DNA of 64,000 nucleotides from DATBLE01 sp963734065 (GCA_963734065.1 CAVTFN010000004.1:1-64000); one strand, 5' to 3'. Counted from the first letter of the stretch, positions 25,409 to 34,741 are shown. The notes: generated by a model not told the origin, from the sequence alone. Program-made: numbers and translations.

Positions 25409-26260
25409 ATGGACGCGATCGCGCCGCAGACCACCGTCGGAGCCGTGCACCTCACCGTCTCCGACCTCACGCGCTCGCTCGACTACTACCGAGGCGCCGT
25501 CGGCCTCGCCGTGCTCGAGGAGGGCGCAGGGCAGGCGTCGCTCGGTGCGGACGGCCGTGAGCTGCTCGTGCTGGTCGAGGAGCGCGGAGCCCGCCCCGCC
25601 GCCGGCCACACCGGCCTCTACCACTTCGCCCTCCTGGTGCCCGAGCGCGCCGAGCTGGCCGCCTGGCTCGCCCACGCGGCGCGCGACCGGGTGCCGCTGG
25701 TCGGCCTCTCGGACCACTTCGTCAGCGAGGCGCTCTACCTCTCCGATCCCGACGGCCACGGGATCGAGCTCTACCGGGACCGCCCGCGCGAGGTCTGGGA
25801 GGGCAAGGTCGGCACGACGCTGACGACGATGCCGCTCGACGTCGACGACCTCCTCGGCGTGCTCGACGATCCGGCGACGGAGCCGTTCGACGGCCTGCCG
25901 GCAGGCACCGTGATGGGCCACGTGCACCTCAAGGTGGCGGACATCCCCGAGGCGATCGACTTCTACCGGGACGTCCTCGGCTTCGGCCTGATGGCGCAGC
26001 TCGGCGAGCAGGCTGCATTCCTCTCCGCAGGGGGCTACCACCATCACGTGGGCGCAAACACGTGGGAGAGCGCCGGCGCCTCGCCGCCGCCGTCCGGCAC
26101 CGCGGCCCTTCGGCACGCGACGATCCTCCTCCCGAACGACGGCGCGCGGACCGATGTGGTCGCGCGGGTCGAGGCGGCGGGCCGGCCGGTCGAGGACCAC
26201 GGCGGCGACCCGCTCGTGCGCGACCCGTCCGGCAATGCGCTTGTCCTCGCTGTGCCCTAG
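25409..26260 (+). CDS. Two-domain VOC (catechol dioxygenase-like) protein
   Basis: 283 residues with two vicinal-oxygen-chelate domains: GAVHLTVSDLTRSLDYYRGA and, from residue ~165, GHVHLKVADIPEAIDFYRDV. Metal-site residues are His in VHLTV, and in the second domain HVHLK with Glu/Asn near the end (DPSGNALVL). The layout matches CatE/YfiE-like proteins annotated as catechol-2,3-dioxygenase. The substrate is not evident from the neighbours. It reads cleanly to the stop and is followed after 10 bases by the PRC-barrel gene. Confidence 0.8.
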   Translation: MDAIAPQTTVGAVHLTVSDLTRSLDYYRGAVGLAVLEEGAGQASLGADGRELLVLVEERGARPAAGHTGLYHFALLVPERAELAAWLAHAARDRVPLVGLSDHFVSEALYLSDPDGHGIELYRDRPREVWEGKVGTTLTTMPLDVDDLLGVLDDPATEPFDGLPAGTVMGHVHLKVADIPEAIDFYRDVLGFGLMAQLGEQAAFLSAGGYHHHVGANTWESAGASPPPSGTAALRHATILLPNDGARTDVVARVEAAGRPVEDHGGDPLVRDPSGNALVLAVP

Positions 26261-26270
26261 GATCGGGGCG

Positions 26271-26915
26271 ATGCACCTCCGGCTGGACGCGCACGTGCAG
26301 ACGACCGACGGTCTTTCCGGCACGCTGGCGGACGTCGTCCTCGACCCGGTCAAGCGGGCGGTGACCCACGTGGTCGTGCGGGCCGGCGACCCCGAGCCGG
26401 CGGCCCGGCTCGTGCCGCTGCAGCTCGTCGCGGGCGGCGCCGACCCCGGTTCCGCCCTCTCCCTGACGTGCACGGCCGAGCAGTTCGAGCAGCTGGAGTC
26501 GATCCAGGGGTACGCGTACCTGCCGGTCGACGAGCGGCCGGCCCCCGATTCGGAGTGGGACGTAGGCGTCGAGGACGTCGTGATGATGCCGAGCTACCAG
26601 GGAGCCGACCTGGGCGTCTACACGGCCGAGATCGACCCCAACGTCGGCGTCACCTACGACCGCGTGCCCAAGGGCGAGGTCGAGATCCGCCGCTCGAGCG
26701 TCGTCGCGTCGTCCGACGACCACGAGCTCGGCGCCGTGAACGCGTTCGTGGTCGAGGAAGCTCGGATCACGCACGTCGTCGTCGAGCACGGCCACCTCTG
26801 GTGGCACCGCGCGGTGTCGGTGCCGATCGAATCGGTCGCGACCCTCGAGACGAACGCGATCGGCCTGGCCCTGACCAAGGCCGAGTTCGGCAAGCTGCCG
26901 AGCAAGAAGCGCTAG
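26271..26915 (+). CDS. PRC-barrel-like domain protein
   Basis: 214 residues with two repeats of a PRC-barrel-like beta fold: LDAHVQTTDGLSGTLADVVL with THVVVRAGDPEPAARLVPLQ, and later SSDDHELGAVNAFVVEEARI with THVVVEHGHLWWHRAVSVPI. Such barrels occur in ribosome maturation and in photosynthetic reaction centres; stand-alone copies are common in stress-tolerant actinobacteria without a known role. Its TAG shares the CTAG at 26912-26915 with the NfeD-like gene on the other strand. Confidence 0.75.
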   Translation: MHLRLDAHVQTTDGLSGTLADVVLDPVKRAVTHVVVRAGDPEPAARLVPLQLVAGGADPGSALSLTCTAEQFEQLESIQGYAYLPVDERPAPDSEWDVGVEDVVMMPSYQGADLGVYTAEIDPNVGVTYDRVPKGEVEIRRSSVVASSDDHELGAVNAFVVEEARITHVVVEHGHLWWHRAVSVPIESVATLETNAIGLALTKAEFGKLPSKKR

Positions 26916-27256
26916 ACCGAATCGGTCTTCGGCGAGACGACGAGCGTCAGGCCGTCGAGCCGCTCGACGACGACCGAGTCACCCCGCGAGGCACCCGCCT
27001 CGCAGCGGGCCTCCCACAGCTCGCCGTCGAGCCGGACCATCCCGGTCGGGCGGCAGTCCGCCGTGACCTCGGCCACCTTGCCCACCAGCGCCTCGGCTCC
27101 CGTCGTCGCTTTCGTCCGCCGGCCGATGCGCTTCGACCAGCGCCGGAGCACGGCGATCTCGCCGGCCTCGAGCACGCAGGCGACTGCCAGGACGACGATG
27201 TTCCAGGGCGTCGGGACCAGGAAGACGACGAGCAGGATCGCGATGAGCAGGATCAC
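26912..27256 (-). CDS. NfeD-like membrane protein
   Basis: 114 residues: an N-terminal double helix (MILLIAILLVVFLVPTPWNI, then VVLAVACVLEAGEIAVLRRW) and a C-terminal OB-fold (GAEALVGKVAEVTADCRPTG, VRLDGELWEARCEAG, GDSVVVERLDGLTLVV). This is the short NfeD type, which normally works beside a stomatin-like (SPFH) protein in membrane quality control; no SPFH gene is adjacent. It converges on the PRC-barrel gene with a 4-base overlap. Confidence 0.82.
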   Translation of the reverse strand: MILLIAILLVVFLVPTPWNIVVLAVACVLEAGEIAVLRRWSKRIGRRTKATTGAEALVGKVAEVTADCRPTGMVRLDGELWEARCEAGASRGDSVVVERLDGLTLVVSPKTDSV

Positions 27257-27350
27257 GAGGCGAGCCTACCGAGCACCGGCTGTCCGCTCGGCGCGATGCC
27301 GGATCCCTGGCAAGCATGTGCGGCCGGGTGACGACGTAGAAGCAGCCCGC

Positions 27351-27524
27351 TCAGCGGGCGCAGTGCCGGCAGACGCCCGTGCGCAGGCGGCCGCACGACG
27401 GGCAGCGGCGCCGGCGGCTCCGCCACTCGATCAGCTTCGACTGGACGCCGATCCGCAGCATCAGCGCGCCCGCCCCGGTGCTCAGCGCCATGGTCAGGAG
27501 CAGGTGCGAAGGCGAGTGGGTCAT
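27351..27524 (-). CDS. 57-aa membrane protein with C-terminal zinc ribbon
   Basis: Read directly from the minus strand: MTHSPSHLLLTMALSTGAG forms a short hydrophobic segment, followed by a basic linker and CPSCGRLRTGVCRHCAR, four Cys spaced as a zinc ribbon. The stop codon lies within a small inverted repeat GCCCGC/GCGGGC (27345-27359). It is short, but the Cys pattern and phase argue for a real gene. Similar helix-plus-ribbon peptides are frequent in this phylum. Function unknown. Confidence 0.55.
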   Translation of the reverse strand: MTHSPSHLLLTMALSTGAGALMLRIGVQSKLIEWRSRRRRCPSCGRLRTGVCRHCAR

Positions 27525-27581
27525 CGGCCTGGGCCGCGCGCGATCACGTGCCTCGGCTGTACCCGATCCCGCGTTTCTGCA

Positions 27582-28580
27582 TCACGCCGCCGGGGAGCCG
27601 CGCTCGGCGACCACGCTCGTGCCCGCCACGTAGTCCTGGAGCGCGCGCCGCCGGTCGTCGAACAGAACGGGCACGAAGCCGGCGAAGAACGGGATGATCG
27701 CGACGATCAGCCCCACGAACCGGACGAGCGCCCGCCACACCGAGGGCGGGTCTCCCGAACCGGTGAGCACCCTCAGGCCCATCAGGCGCATGCCCGGCGT
27801 CTGGCCGGTGGTGCTCCAGAACAGCACGAAGTAGACGACCACGACGACCGCCCACCCGGCCCCGAGCAGCGAGCCGGTCAGCCAGCCCGAGTGGAACGCG
27901 CCGACCAGCGACTCGATCAGCGCGATCGAGGCGGCGACGACGAGAAAGGCGAGGTGGACGAGCACGGCGTCGACGACGATCGCGATCCCGCGGCCGGCCA
28001 GACCGCCGTACGCGGAGGCAGACGCGGCGCGGGGCCGTCGGCCGACCGCACGCCTGATCCTTCGCTCCGCTCCGTCGTCGGCCGCGCGGGCCCGCCCGCG
28101 CAGCGACGCGGCGAGGTCTGCCCCGAACCCCGCCGTCTGCCGAGCCAGCGCGGCCCGCACTTCCGGACTCTCCAGCGTCCCCGCCAGTGCCTTCCGGAAC
28201 GCCTCGCTTTGCACCACCCGATCGGCCAGCGTCTCGGTCAGCCGGCTGGAGATCGCGTCCGACAGCCGCCGCTCGAGCTCGGGGCTGGCCAGCGCCCGCT
28301 CCAGTGCCTGCTCGAGCCGCAGGCGCTCGGGGCTGCTCCCGCCCGGCGCGGCGGCCATCGCCTCGAGCCACTCGGCGAGCACCCGCTCGACGACGTGGTG
28401 CTCGACGATCGACTGCGCGACCGTCTCCGGCAGGGGGCCGGCCAGCACGCAGTCGATCGCCCGCTCGGCCTCGGTGGAGAGCGCCGAGCGGCCGGAGCGC
28501 GCGGCGGCGCGCGCCGGCCCCAGCGCCATGCGGCCGAGCCTCGCGGTGATCCCCTCCGGCTCGTGTTGCTCGTCGCTCAT
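27582..28580 (-). CDS. RDD-family membrane protein with long helical N-terminus
   Basis: 332 residues. The first ~170 are helical and charged (QALERALASPELERRLSDAI, SRLTETLADRVVQSEAFRKA) and contain no membrane segment; the RDD domain follows (YGGLAGRGIAIVVDAVLVHL, then FWSTTGQTPGMRLMGLRVL and DYVAGTSVV). RDD proteins are implicated in ion transport and osmotic adaptation. Its ATG overlaps the stop of the K+ channel gene (ATGA 28577-28580), so a shared role in ion balance is plausible. Confidence 0.8.
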   Translation of the reverse strand: MSDEQHEPEGITARLGRMALGPARAAARSGRSALSTEAERAIDCVLAGPLPETVAQSIVEHHVVERVLAEWLEAMAAAPGGSSPERLRLEQALERALASPELERRLSDAISSRLTETLADRVVQSEAFRKALAGTLESPEVRAALARQTAGFGADLAASLRGRARAADDGAERRIRRAVGRRPRAASASAYGGLAGRGIAIVVDAVLVHLAFLVVAASIALIESLVGAFHSGWLTGSLLGAGWAVVVVVYFVLFWSTTGQTPGMRLMGLRVLTGSGDPPSVWRALVRFVGLIVAIIPFFAGFVPVLFDDRRRALQDYVAGTSVVAERGSPAA

Positions 28581-29283
28581 TGCGATTCCCGGGGACGGAT
28601 CCTGAGGCGCGCGACCAGAAGGGCGACGACGGTGACGAGGTAGATCTGCCCCAGCAGCGCCTCGACCACGGCGAGCATGTGCCCGAGGTTCGTCGCCGGG
28701 GTGTAGTCGCCGTAGCCGAGCGTCGCGAGCGTGACGTAGCTGAAGTACAGGCGCAGCGCCCTCGTGCCGTCGCCGGCCTGTGCGAAGAAGGGGGACGAGC
28801 CGATCGCGGCAACCGCCCCGTAGACGAAGAGGAAGATCATGCCGATGCTGAGGTAGACGCAGATCGCGCCGAGGATGGTCTCGGCGCTCACCTCGGGGCT
28901 CAGGGCGATGCTCCGGACGATCACGACCACGACGCAGATGATCGAGCAGCCCGGAGACGAGCCCCACCGCCCCCAGGAGATCCGCGCCGCCCAGCGACCG
29001 GCGCGACCACCGCCAGAGCGATCGCAATCGCCAGCATGGCGAGCCCGAAGAGGAGCCATGAGCGCGTGCGGGCGAGCCCCGACGTCCAGATCGCCGCGAT
29101 CAGCGTCAGTGCCTGAAGCACGACGAGCACGGCCGTCGTCCACGCGTCGTCCGGTGCCGTCGCCGCGAACGCGAACGAGGCGACGATCAGGACGAGCACC
29201 GTGCCGAAGCTCCGCCCCGCACGATGCTCAACGACTCGACGGAGCAGCGGGTGCGTCGGGTACGGACGGGATTCGGCTGTCAT
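28577..29283 (-). CDS. Two-pore-helix potassium channel-like protein, frameshifted
   Basis: Assembled from ATG 29283 across two breaks (near 29005 and at GATC 28940-28943): four N-terminal hydrophobic segments (FGTVLVLIVASFAFAATAPD, AVLVVLQALTLIAAIW, SWLLFGLAMLAIAIALAVVA), then helix SIGMIFLFVYGAVAAI, the pore loop with filter TLATLGYGDYTPAT, and a last helix VEALLGQIYLVTVVALLVA. The GYGD filter indicates K+ selectivity. There is no visible regulatory RCK domain. It is coupled to the RDD gene downstream. Confidence 0.8.
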
Positions 29284-29343
29284 CTGCCCGCGAGGATCAT
29301 AGGACGCAGCGCAGGACGCTCCCTCGCGTGCAAGCATGTCGGC

Positions 29344-29901
29344 GTGAGACGCCGGTGGCCGATCGCTGCCCTGCTCGTCGTCGCAACGGCGACGGCCCTC
29401 GCGGGATGCGGAGGGTCCGGGAACGGCTCGACCACCACGACCGCGGCGGAGGCCGCCCAGCAGTGGGCGAACGGCCTGTGCGCCGCAACCAACACGTACA
29501 CGGCGTCGCTCCAGTCCATGGGCACGACCCTGAAGGGCGGAGGGCTCAGCAAGCAGACGCTGGACGCCGTCGTCAGCGACGCCAAGGCCTCGACGCAGGC
29601 GTTCGCCGACTCCCTGAAGTCGCTGGGCGCCCCGCCTGTTGCCGACTCGCAGGCCTCGGACATCTTCAAGAGTCTCCGGAGCGAGCTGCAGAAGGACGCC
29701 GATTCGATCAAGAGCGCCACGGCGAACGTCTCCGGCGTGACCGAGGTCCTCCAGGCGGTCTCCTCGGTGGCGAGCACCCTGGCCACCGCCGGCACGCAGA
29801 TCGGCGACGCGTTCAGCCAGGTCAAGCAGCTGGACGAGCAGGGCGGCCTGCGGCAGGCCTTCGCCGACGCCCCTGCCTGCGAGAAGCTGACGGGGTCGTA
29901 G
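29344..29901 (+). CDS. Putative lipoprotein, helical
   Basis: From GTG 29344, 185 residues: RRRWPIAALLVVATATALAG then C, a lipobox (LAGC) with the lipidated Cys near residue 23, a Gly/Ser/Thr linker, and a mostly helical body (AEAAQQWANGLCAATNTYTA, later VLQAVSSVASTLATAGTQIG). Two Cys in the body may pair. It ends inside a strong terminator hairpin. No family recognised. Confidence 0.65.
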   Translation: MRRRWPIAALLVVATATALAGCGGSGNGSTTTTAAEAAQQWANGLCAATNTYTASLQSMGTTLKGGGLSKQTLDAVVSDAKASTQAFADSLKSLGAPPVADSQASDIFKSLRSELQKDADSIKSATANVSGVTEVLQAVSSVASTLATAGTQIGDAFSQVKQLDEQGGLRQAFADAPACEKLTGS

Positions 29902-29928
29902 CGGGGCCCGCCCTCGAGCGGGCCCCGC
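29901..29928. terminator. Bidirectional terminator hairpin
   Basis: A 10-base perfect stem, GCGGGGCCCG (29901-29910) with CGGGCCCCGC (29919-29928), and an 8-base loop. It starts at the last base of the lipoprotein stop and lies between convergent genes. Confidence 0.7.
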
Positions 29929-29944
29929 GTCGCGACCTCTGCGG

Positions 29945-30196
29945 CTACGCCTCCAGCAGATCTTCGCGCGGCCTGGCGATCATGTAGATCAGCACGCCGA
30001 TCAGCGGCACGAAGATGACGAAGAGGGTCCACGCCGCCTTCGCCCAGCCGGAATGATCGTGCCGGCGGAAGTTGTCGGCGAGGACGAGGATGAGCAGGTA
30101 GATGAAGATCACCCAGGCGAAGAAGATGAACATCGTCCACATCACGTCGAGAAACGGGTAGTCCGCGCCGAGAAGCGTCGGAGCGAGCGCTGCCAT
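29945..30196 (-). CDS. PLDc_N-type small membrane protein
   Basis: 83 residues with two helices: MWTMFIFFAWVIFIYLLILV and WTLFVIFVPLIGVLIYMIAR, separated by LADNFRRHDHSGWAKAA. This is the phospholipase D-nuclease N-terminal (PLDc_N) fold, common as a stand-alone membrane protein in actinobacteria. GGAGGTGC gives a good ribosome site before ATG 30196. Function unknown. Confidence 0.8.
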   Translation of the reverse strand: MAALAPTLLGADYPFLDVMWTMFIFFAWVIFIYLLILVLADNFRRHDHSGWAKAAWTLFVIFVPLIGVLIYMIARPREDLLEA

Positions 30197-30346
30197 GAGT
30201 TGCACCTCCGGATCGACTTTGTCGGGTTGAGGTACGCCGCCCGCCGCGCGGGTCCTCCGCAGCGGTTGCCGGCCCCGCGACGGGACCCGGGTGCCCGGTA
30301 CGTCATCATCCCCGCGCATACCTCGATACGAAGGAGGATCGACCAG

Positions 30347-31435
30347 ATGCAGCGCATCCCCAGATTCGGCGTCGTCCTCGCCGGCGCGGCCGTGCTCGCC
30401 GCGCTCCTCCTGGCCTCCAGCGCGACGGGCCGGAGCCAGACGAAGCCGTCGAACCAGCAGGAGCCGTCCATCACGTCCAAGATCGCGGTCGTCGTCGGCG
30501 CAACGCTCACGGCGAGCCGCGGCAGCTGGGACGGGACACCGCCGGTCACCTACTCGTACCAGTGGCTGCGGTGCAACGACAACGCGGTCAGCTGCAAGAA
30601 CATCGCCAACGCGAACGCCACCACGTACACGATCGTCAACGCGGACCGCGGCCACACGCTCCGCTTCCAGGTGACGGCGAAGAACTCCGACGGCAAGCGA
30701 GACAGCCGTGTCGAACGCGACCGGCACCGTTCCGGAGAAGGCCAACGCCCCGGCGGAGATCACGCCTCCGACGGTGTCCGGCAGCGCGGTCGTCGGGCAG
30801 AGGCTGACCGCGGACAACGGAACCTGGCAGGGAACGCAGCCGATCAGCTACAGCTACGCCTGGCAGACCTGCAACGCGGCCGTCACCTCGTGCTCGGGAA
30901 CCGGCAAGACCGACCACGACCTACACGGTCGCAGCGTCCGACGTCGGCAAGCGCCTCCGTGTCCGGGTGACCGCGAAGAACAGCGCCGGGAACTCGTCGG
31001 GGCTCTCCGACACGACTGCGGTCGTCGCCAGCGGCGGCGGCGGGGGCGGCGGCGGCGGGAACACCGTCAACGTGAAGGACGTCGGCCCCGGCCGGCGAGC
31101 GCCTGACGGTCGACAGGGTCGTCTTCAACCCGAACCCGGTCACGACCCGGAGCGTGCCGATCCGGGTCACGATCACGGTCAAGGACACGAAGGGCCGTCT
31201 CGTCCAGGGAGCGCTGGTCTTCATCCGCTCCACGCCGATCGTCAGCTCGACCCCGACCGACGCCCCGACCGGGAACGACGGGACGGTGTCGTACAGCATC
31301 CAGCCGCGCTCGGACTTCCCGATCAGGAACGGCCACAGCGTCCAGTTCTTCGTCAAGGCGTACCGCTCCGGCGACCCGACGCTGGCCGGGATCTCCGGAA
31401 CCCGGCTCGTGCAGGTCGCGACCCACACGCCGTAG
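30347..31435 (+). CDS. Secreted protein with tandem Ig-like repeats and poly-Gly linker, frameshifted
   Basis: A signal peptide (VVLAGAAVLAALLLASSATG) is followed by two repeats of ~85 residues: the first holds VVVGATLTASRGSWDGTPPV and TYSYQWLRC, the second SAVVGQRLTADNGTWQGTQP and ISYSYAWQTC, each with a paired Cys. A nine-Gly run then leads to a third Ig-like domain (IRVTITVKDTKGRLVQGALV). Breaks near 30697, 30910 and 31090 each need one base. AAGGAGG precedes ATG 30347. Such repeats are used in cell-surface adhesion; a surface role is inferred. Confidence 0.75.
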
Positions 31436-31448
31436 CCTGCTTGACCCG

Positions 31449-31475
31449 TGGAGGGCCGGCCGCGCCGGCCCTCCA
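31449..31475. terminator. Terminator hairpin, 12-base stem
   Basis: TGGAGGGCCGGC (31449-31460) pairs perfectly with GCCGGCCCTCCA (31464-31475) around a 3-base loop, between the ends of two convergent genes. Confidence 0.7.
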
Positions 31476-31498
31476 CGTCGGTCGTCCCCGTCAACCTC

Positions 31499-32416
31499 TC
31501 AGACGCCCTGCTGGCAGTGCCGGAGGGCGTTCAGGCAGCCCGTGACCAGGCTCTGGAGCGTGGCCTGGTTCCAGGCGTTGAAGAAGTCGGCATGGCCGGA
31601 GTACTGGCCGCCCGACGCGAGCGCGAGCCCGGAGCCGCCTGCGCTCGGGTAGCGGATGTTGACCTGGACCGCCGGCACGGCGACCGGGTGGTCGGCCGGG
31701 CAGCGGCCGCGCATCGAGTAGGCCAGGTGGCTCGACGTGGTCGGCCGAGTCGAGGTTCACGCCGTCCCAGCAGTCCGGGAACGCGACGTGCAGCGCCAGG
31801 CCCATGCGACCGGCGTTCGGGCAGCGTCGGGATCGTCGCCTGCGGCCGGACGCCGGCGAGCGGGCCGCAGTTCCAGTACGTGACCTTCAGTCCCTGCGGG
31901 CTCGTGGCCTTCGAGTTGCCCGCGACCACCCGGAAGCCGGGCGGGAACGCCTGCACCGGCGCGAGCGTGTGGCGCCGGTAGTAGACCGTCGCCGCCCGCG
32001 GCAGGATCATCTGCCCGGACGACGAGATCAGCGTCGGCACCCAGTAGGCGGCGGTGTCGCCCGCCCGGCGGCACGACGACGACTGGCCCTGCAGCGACGC
32101 CGAGCGTCGAGAAGGCGTTGGTCGTGTCGTTGCCGATGAACGTGTGGTCGTGCGACTTGCCGGGCTGACCCGGATAGACGATCGGGTCGTCGGTGTTCCG
32201 GTGGCTGAAACGGCAGCCGCTGACGAAGTTGACCCCGCGCAGCTGCGCCGGCCTGGCCGCCGTCGTGCCCGTGGTGCTCGGCCCCATCCGCTTCGCGAGA
32301 TGCGCGAACGAACGGACGCTGCTCTGCGAGCCGAACCCGGCCGAGGCTGCTCCGGCCGCGGCGATCGCGGCCACCCCCACGAGCGTGCTGACCACTACGA
32401 CGCCGTTCCGCTTCAT
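31499..32416 (-). CDS. DUF1996 secreted protein, frameshifted
   Basis: From ATG 32416: a signal peptide (VVVVSTLVGVAAIAAAGAAS), then NFVSGCRFSHRNTDDPIVYP and GQPGKSHDHTFIGN, the DUF1996 signature with its HDH motif. After a break near 32105 it continues AAYWVPTLISSSGQMILPRA and YWNCGPLAGVRPQATIP, and after two more (near 31808 and 31745) HLAYSMRGRCPADHPVAVPA. About 305 residues, the usual size. The family is often found beside carbohydrate-active proteins; its biochemical role is unknown. Confidence 0.8.
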
Positions 32417-32504
32417 CGCGCCCCCTTTGTCCGCTGCCTCCTCACGGGGAGTCTGGGAGCGTCGTGCAATGGGGACGTAAAGTCCGTGTCAGAGCCGTGT
32501 ATGG

Positions 32505-33298
32505 TCAGCGGCGCTTCGGGTACACGGGTCCGAGCGGGCCGGCCGCCCACTCCTCGTCGGGCCAGCGCGGCGAGCTCCGGGTACCAGAGCGTGTCCCACG
32601 GGTTCAGGTAGCCGGCGCGCGTGAGACCGTCGGGCAGCGTCTCCGGGAAGCCGTCGGCGACGGCCTGCGCCGCCCGGCGCCAGAGCTGCGTGATCTCGCG
32701 CTCGACGATCGCGGCTGCCTTCCTTGTAGCCCTTGCCGGTGCGGGGCAGGTCGAGCTCGACCGGCTCGCCCCAGACGAGGCAGCACCTGCGCCGGTTCTT
32801 CAGGTTCCAGCCGAAGGTGTCGATTCCGCACGGGACGAGCGGCACGCCCTCCTGGATCGCGAGCATCGCCGCGCCCGGGTGCATCGGCCCGGGGTAGCCG
32901 AACAGCTGCCGCGTGCCCTCGGCGAAGATGCCCGCGACGTGGCCCTGCTGGACCGACCAGCGGGCGACCCGCAGCGCGTCGCGGTCGCTCTCGCCGCGGC
33001 GCACGGCGTATGCGCCCGTCCAGCGGAGGATCTCGCCGGCGATCGGGATCGACAGCAGCTCGATCTTCGCCATGTAGTAGAGCGTCCGGGGACAGTGCAG
33101 CCCCACGACGATCGGATCGACCTCGGAGAAGTGGTTGGAGGCGACCACCGCCGCCCCCTCGACCGGCACGCGCTCGTGCCCGTACCCCCAGCTGGGCACG
33201 ATCAGGCGGGCGATCGGGATCACCACCCCGCGGGCGACGGGCCACGTCCGCTCGGGGTTCTCGTCCAGAAGCTTGTAGAGGCCGAGCTCGGTCAGCAC
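32505..33298 (-). CDS. plsC: 1-acyl-glycerol-3-phosphate acyltransferase (PlsC type), frameshifted
   Basis: The N-terminal 195 residues read cleanly and carry the acyltransferase motifs: VVASNHFSEVDPIVV (NHxxxxD, catalytic His/Asp) and GIFAEGTRQLFGYPGPMHPG (EGTR, phosphate binding). The frame breaks near 32720 and again near 32555; read through, it continues AAIVEREITQLWRRAAQAVA and ends DEEWAAGPLGPVYPKRR at TGA 32505-32507. The enzyme adds the second acyl chain to make phosphatidic acid, at the inner membrane. It lies downstream of rpoD on the same strand but behind a hairpin. Confidence 0.82.
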
Positions 33299-33386
33299 GC
33301 CGCCGAGTGTATTGCGCCGCCGCGCTCGACCTGTGCGGGCGCGGCACGTGCCGCTTCAGAGGTGCGGACGGGTTAGGGAGCGGGCT

Positions 33387-33414
33387 CACGGGGGGAACCG
33401 GCCGTCCCCCCGTG
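33387..33414 (-). terminator. Terminator-like hairpin after rpoD
   Basis: CACGGGGGGA (33387-33396) pairs with TCCCCCCGTG (33405-33414) around an 8-base loop, downstream of rpoD and its duplicated tail and before the plsC start. Confidence 0.55.
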
Positions 33415-33433
33415 AAGCGAGCGGAGCGAGCGC

Positions 33434-33466
33434 TCAGACGCAATCTTTGAGGCCCTGAGCTTCGGG
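33434..33466 (-). repeat. Second copy of the last ten codons of rpoD
   Basis: One base after the rpoD TGA, the minus strand again encodes PEAQGLKDCV and a TGA. All ten amino acids are the same as the rpoD end, but six codons differ in the third base (for example GAC/GAT, GTG/GTC). A chance match is not credible. It may be a remnant of a tandem or exchanged gene end, or a sequence-level signal. Confidence 0.8.
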
Positions 33467-33467
33467 A

Positions 33468-34563
33468 TCACACGCAGTCTTTGAGCCCCTGCGCCTCCGG
33501 CAGCGACTCGAGCTTCTTCAGCGTGTTGTTCTCGATCTGGCGGATCCGCTCGCGGGTGACGCCGAACGCACGGCCGACCTCCTCAAGCGTGCACGGCTGC
33601 TCGCCCTTGAGGCCGAACCGCAGCTCGATCACCTTCCGCTCCCGCTCCGGGAGCGACTCGAGCGCGCGCTCGATGTCCTCCCGCCGGAGCGAAAGCGATG
33701 CCTCCTCGTCGGGCGACTCGGCCGCCTCGTCCTGGACGAAGTCGCCGAGCTCGGACTCCTCCTCCTCGCCGATCGGCTTCTCGAGCGAGACCGGGTGCTG
33801 TGCCATGCGGAGGATCTCGCGCACCTCGTCGGTCGTCATCTCGAGCTCCTCGGCGATCTCGTCGGGCCTCGGCTCGCGCCCGAGCCGCTGGACGAGCTGG
33901 CGCTCGATGTGGACGACCTTGTTCAGCTTCTCGACCATGTGCACCGGGATGCGGATCGTCCGCGCCTTGTCCGCGATCGCCCGGGTGACCGCCTGCCGGA
34001 TCCACCAGGTCGCGTAGGTGGAGAACTTGTAGCCCTTGCGGTAGTCGAACTTCTCCACCGCCCGGATCAGGCCGAGCGAGCCCTCCTGGATCAGGTCGAG
34101 GAAGGAGAGGCCGCGGCCCAGGTAGCTCTTCGCGATCGAGACCACGAGCCGGAGGTTCGCCTCGATCATCTGGGTCTTCGCGATCAGATCGCCGCGCTCG
34201 ATGCGCTTGGCGAGATAGACCTCCTGGTCGGCGGTCAGGAGCGGCACCTTGCCGATCTCCCGCAGGTAGAGCCGCAACGAGTCGAGCGACGGCTCCACGG
34301 TCAGGTCGAGCTTCGGCCCCTTCTCCTCCTCGGCCAGGGCCGGCTCCTCGTGGGGCGGATGCTTGTGCTGCTCGCCCTCCATCGAGCTCGACGCCGTGGT
34401 CGATCAGGTACGTGTAGAAGTCCTCGACCTGCTCCTTCGTGAGCTCGACGTCCTCGAGCCCGCTGACGATCTCGTCGTAGGTCAGGAAGCCGCGCTCGAC
34501 CCCTGTCTGAACGAGCTTCTGGAGTTCCTCGACCTCCGGGAGAGCAATATCGACGGTGAGCAC
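33468..34563 (-). CDS. rpoD: Primary sigma factor RpoD/SigA, one frameshift
   Basis: From GTG 34563 the short region 1.1 reads LTVDIALPEVEELQKLVQTG and EDFYTYLIDHGVEL; a one-base shift near 34383 (CTC[G]ATGGAG) joins it to EGEQHKHPPHEEP and the main body: region 2 (NLRLVVSIAKSYLGRGLSFL, FSTYATWWIRQAVTRAIADK), region 3, and region 4 (LEEVGRAFGVTRERIRQIEN). About 365 residues, a compact actinobacterial sigma-70. It directs housekeeping transcription. The gene ends with the PEAQGLKDCV tail that is repeated just downstream. Confidence 0.95.
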
Positions 34564-34616
34564 TGAACCTCGGCTTTCTCGCGCACTGGCGGGTAGTCGG
34601 TTGACCAACCTGAGAC

Positions 34617-34653
34617 GCAAAAAAGAGCCGGAGTCTTTGCCGCTGCCCCGGCC
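34617..34653 (-). terminator. Rho-independent terminator upstream of rpoD
   Basis: On the minus strand a GCCGG/CCGGC stem is followed by TCTTTTTT, the clearest T-run in this GC-rich window. It would stop transcripts from the DivIVA-like gene before rpoD, so rpoD is likely to have its own promoter in the remaining ~50 bases. Confidence 0.6.
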
Positions 34654-34741
34654 CACCTATGCCGGCGGGAGATTAGACGAGCGCCCGCAATTTGGGAAGA
34701 GGGTTTCTTCGGGTCCGTCGGGAAGGTGCTCGAGCGCGCGC

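Noticed and set aside
25058..26473. 471-codon minus-strand frame under the DUF4239, VOC and PRC-barrel genes
   Set aside because: It runs antisense to three recognised proteins and shows no motif; it is an artefact of high GC.
27063..28643. 526-codon plus-strand frame
   Set aside because: It is antisense to the NfeD, zinc-ribbon and RDD genes, which carry clear family signatures.
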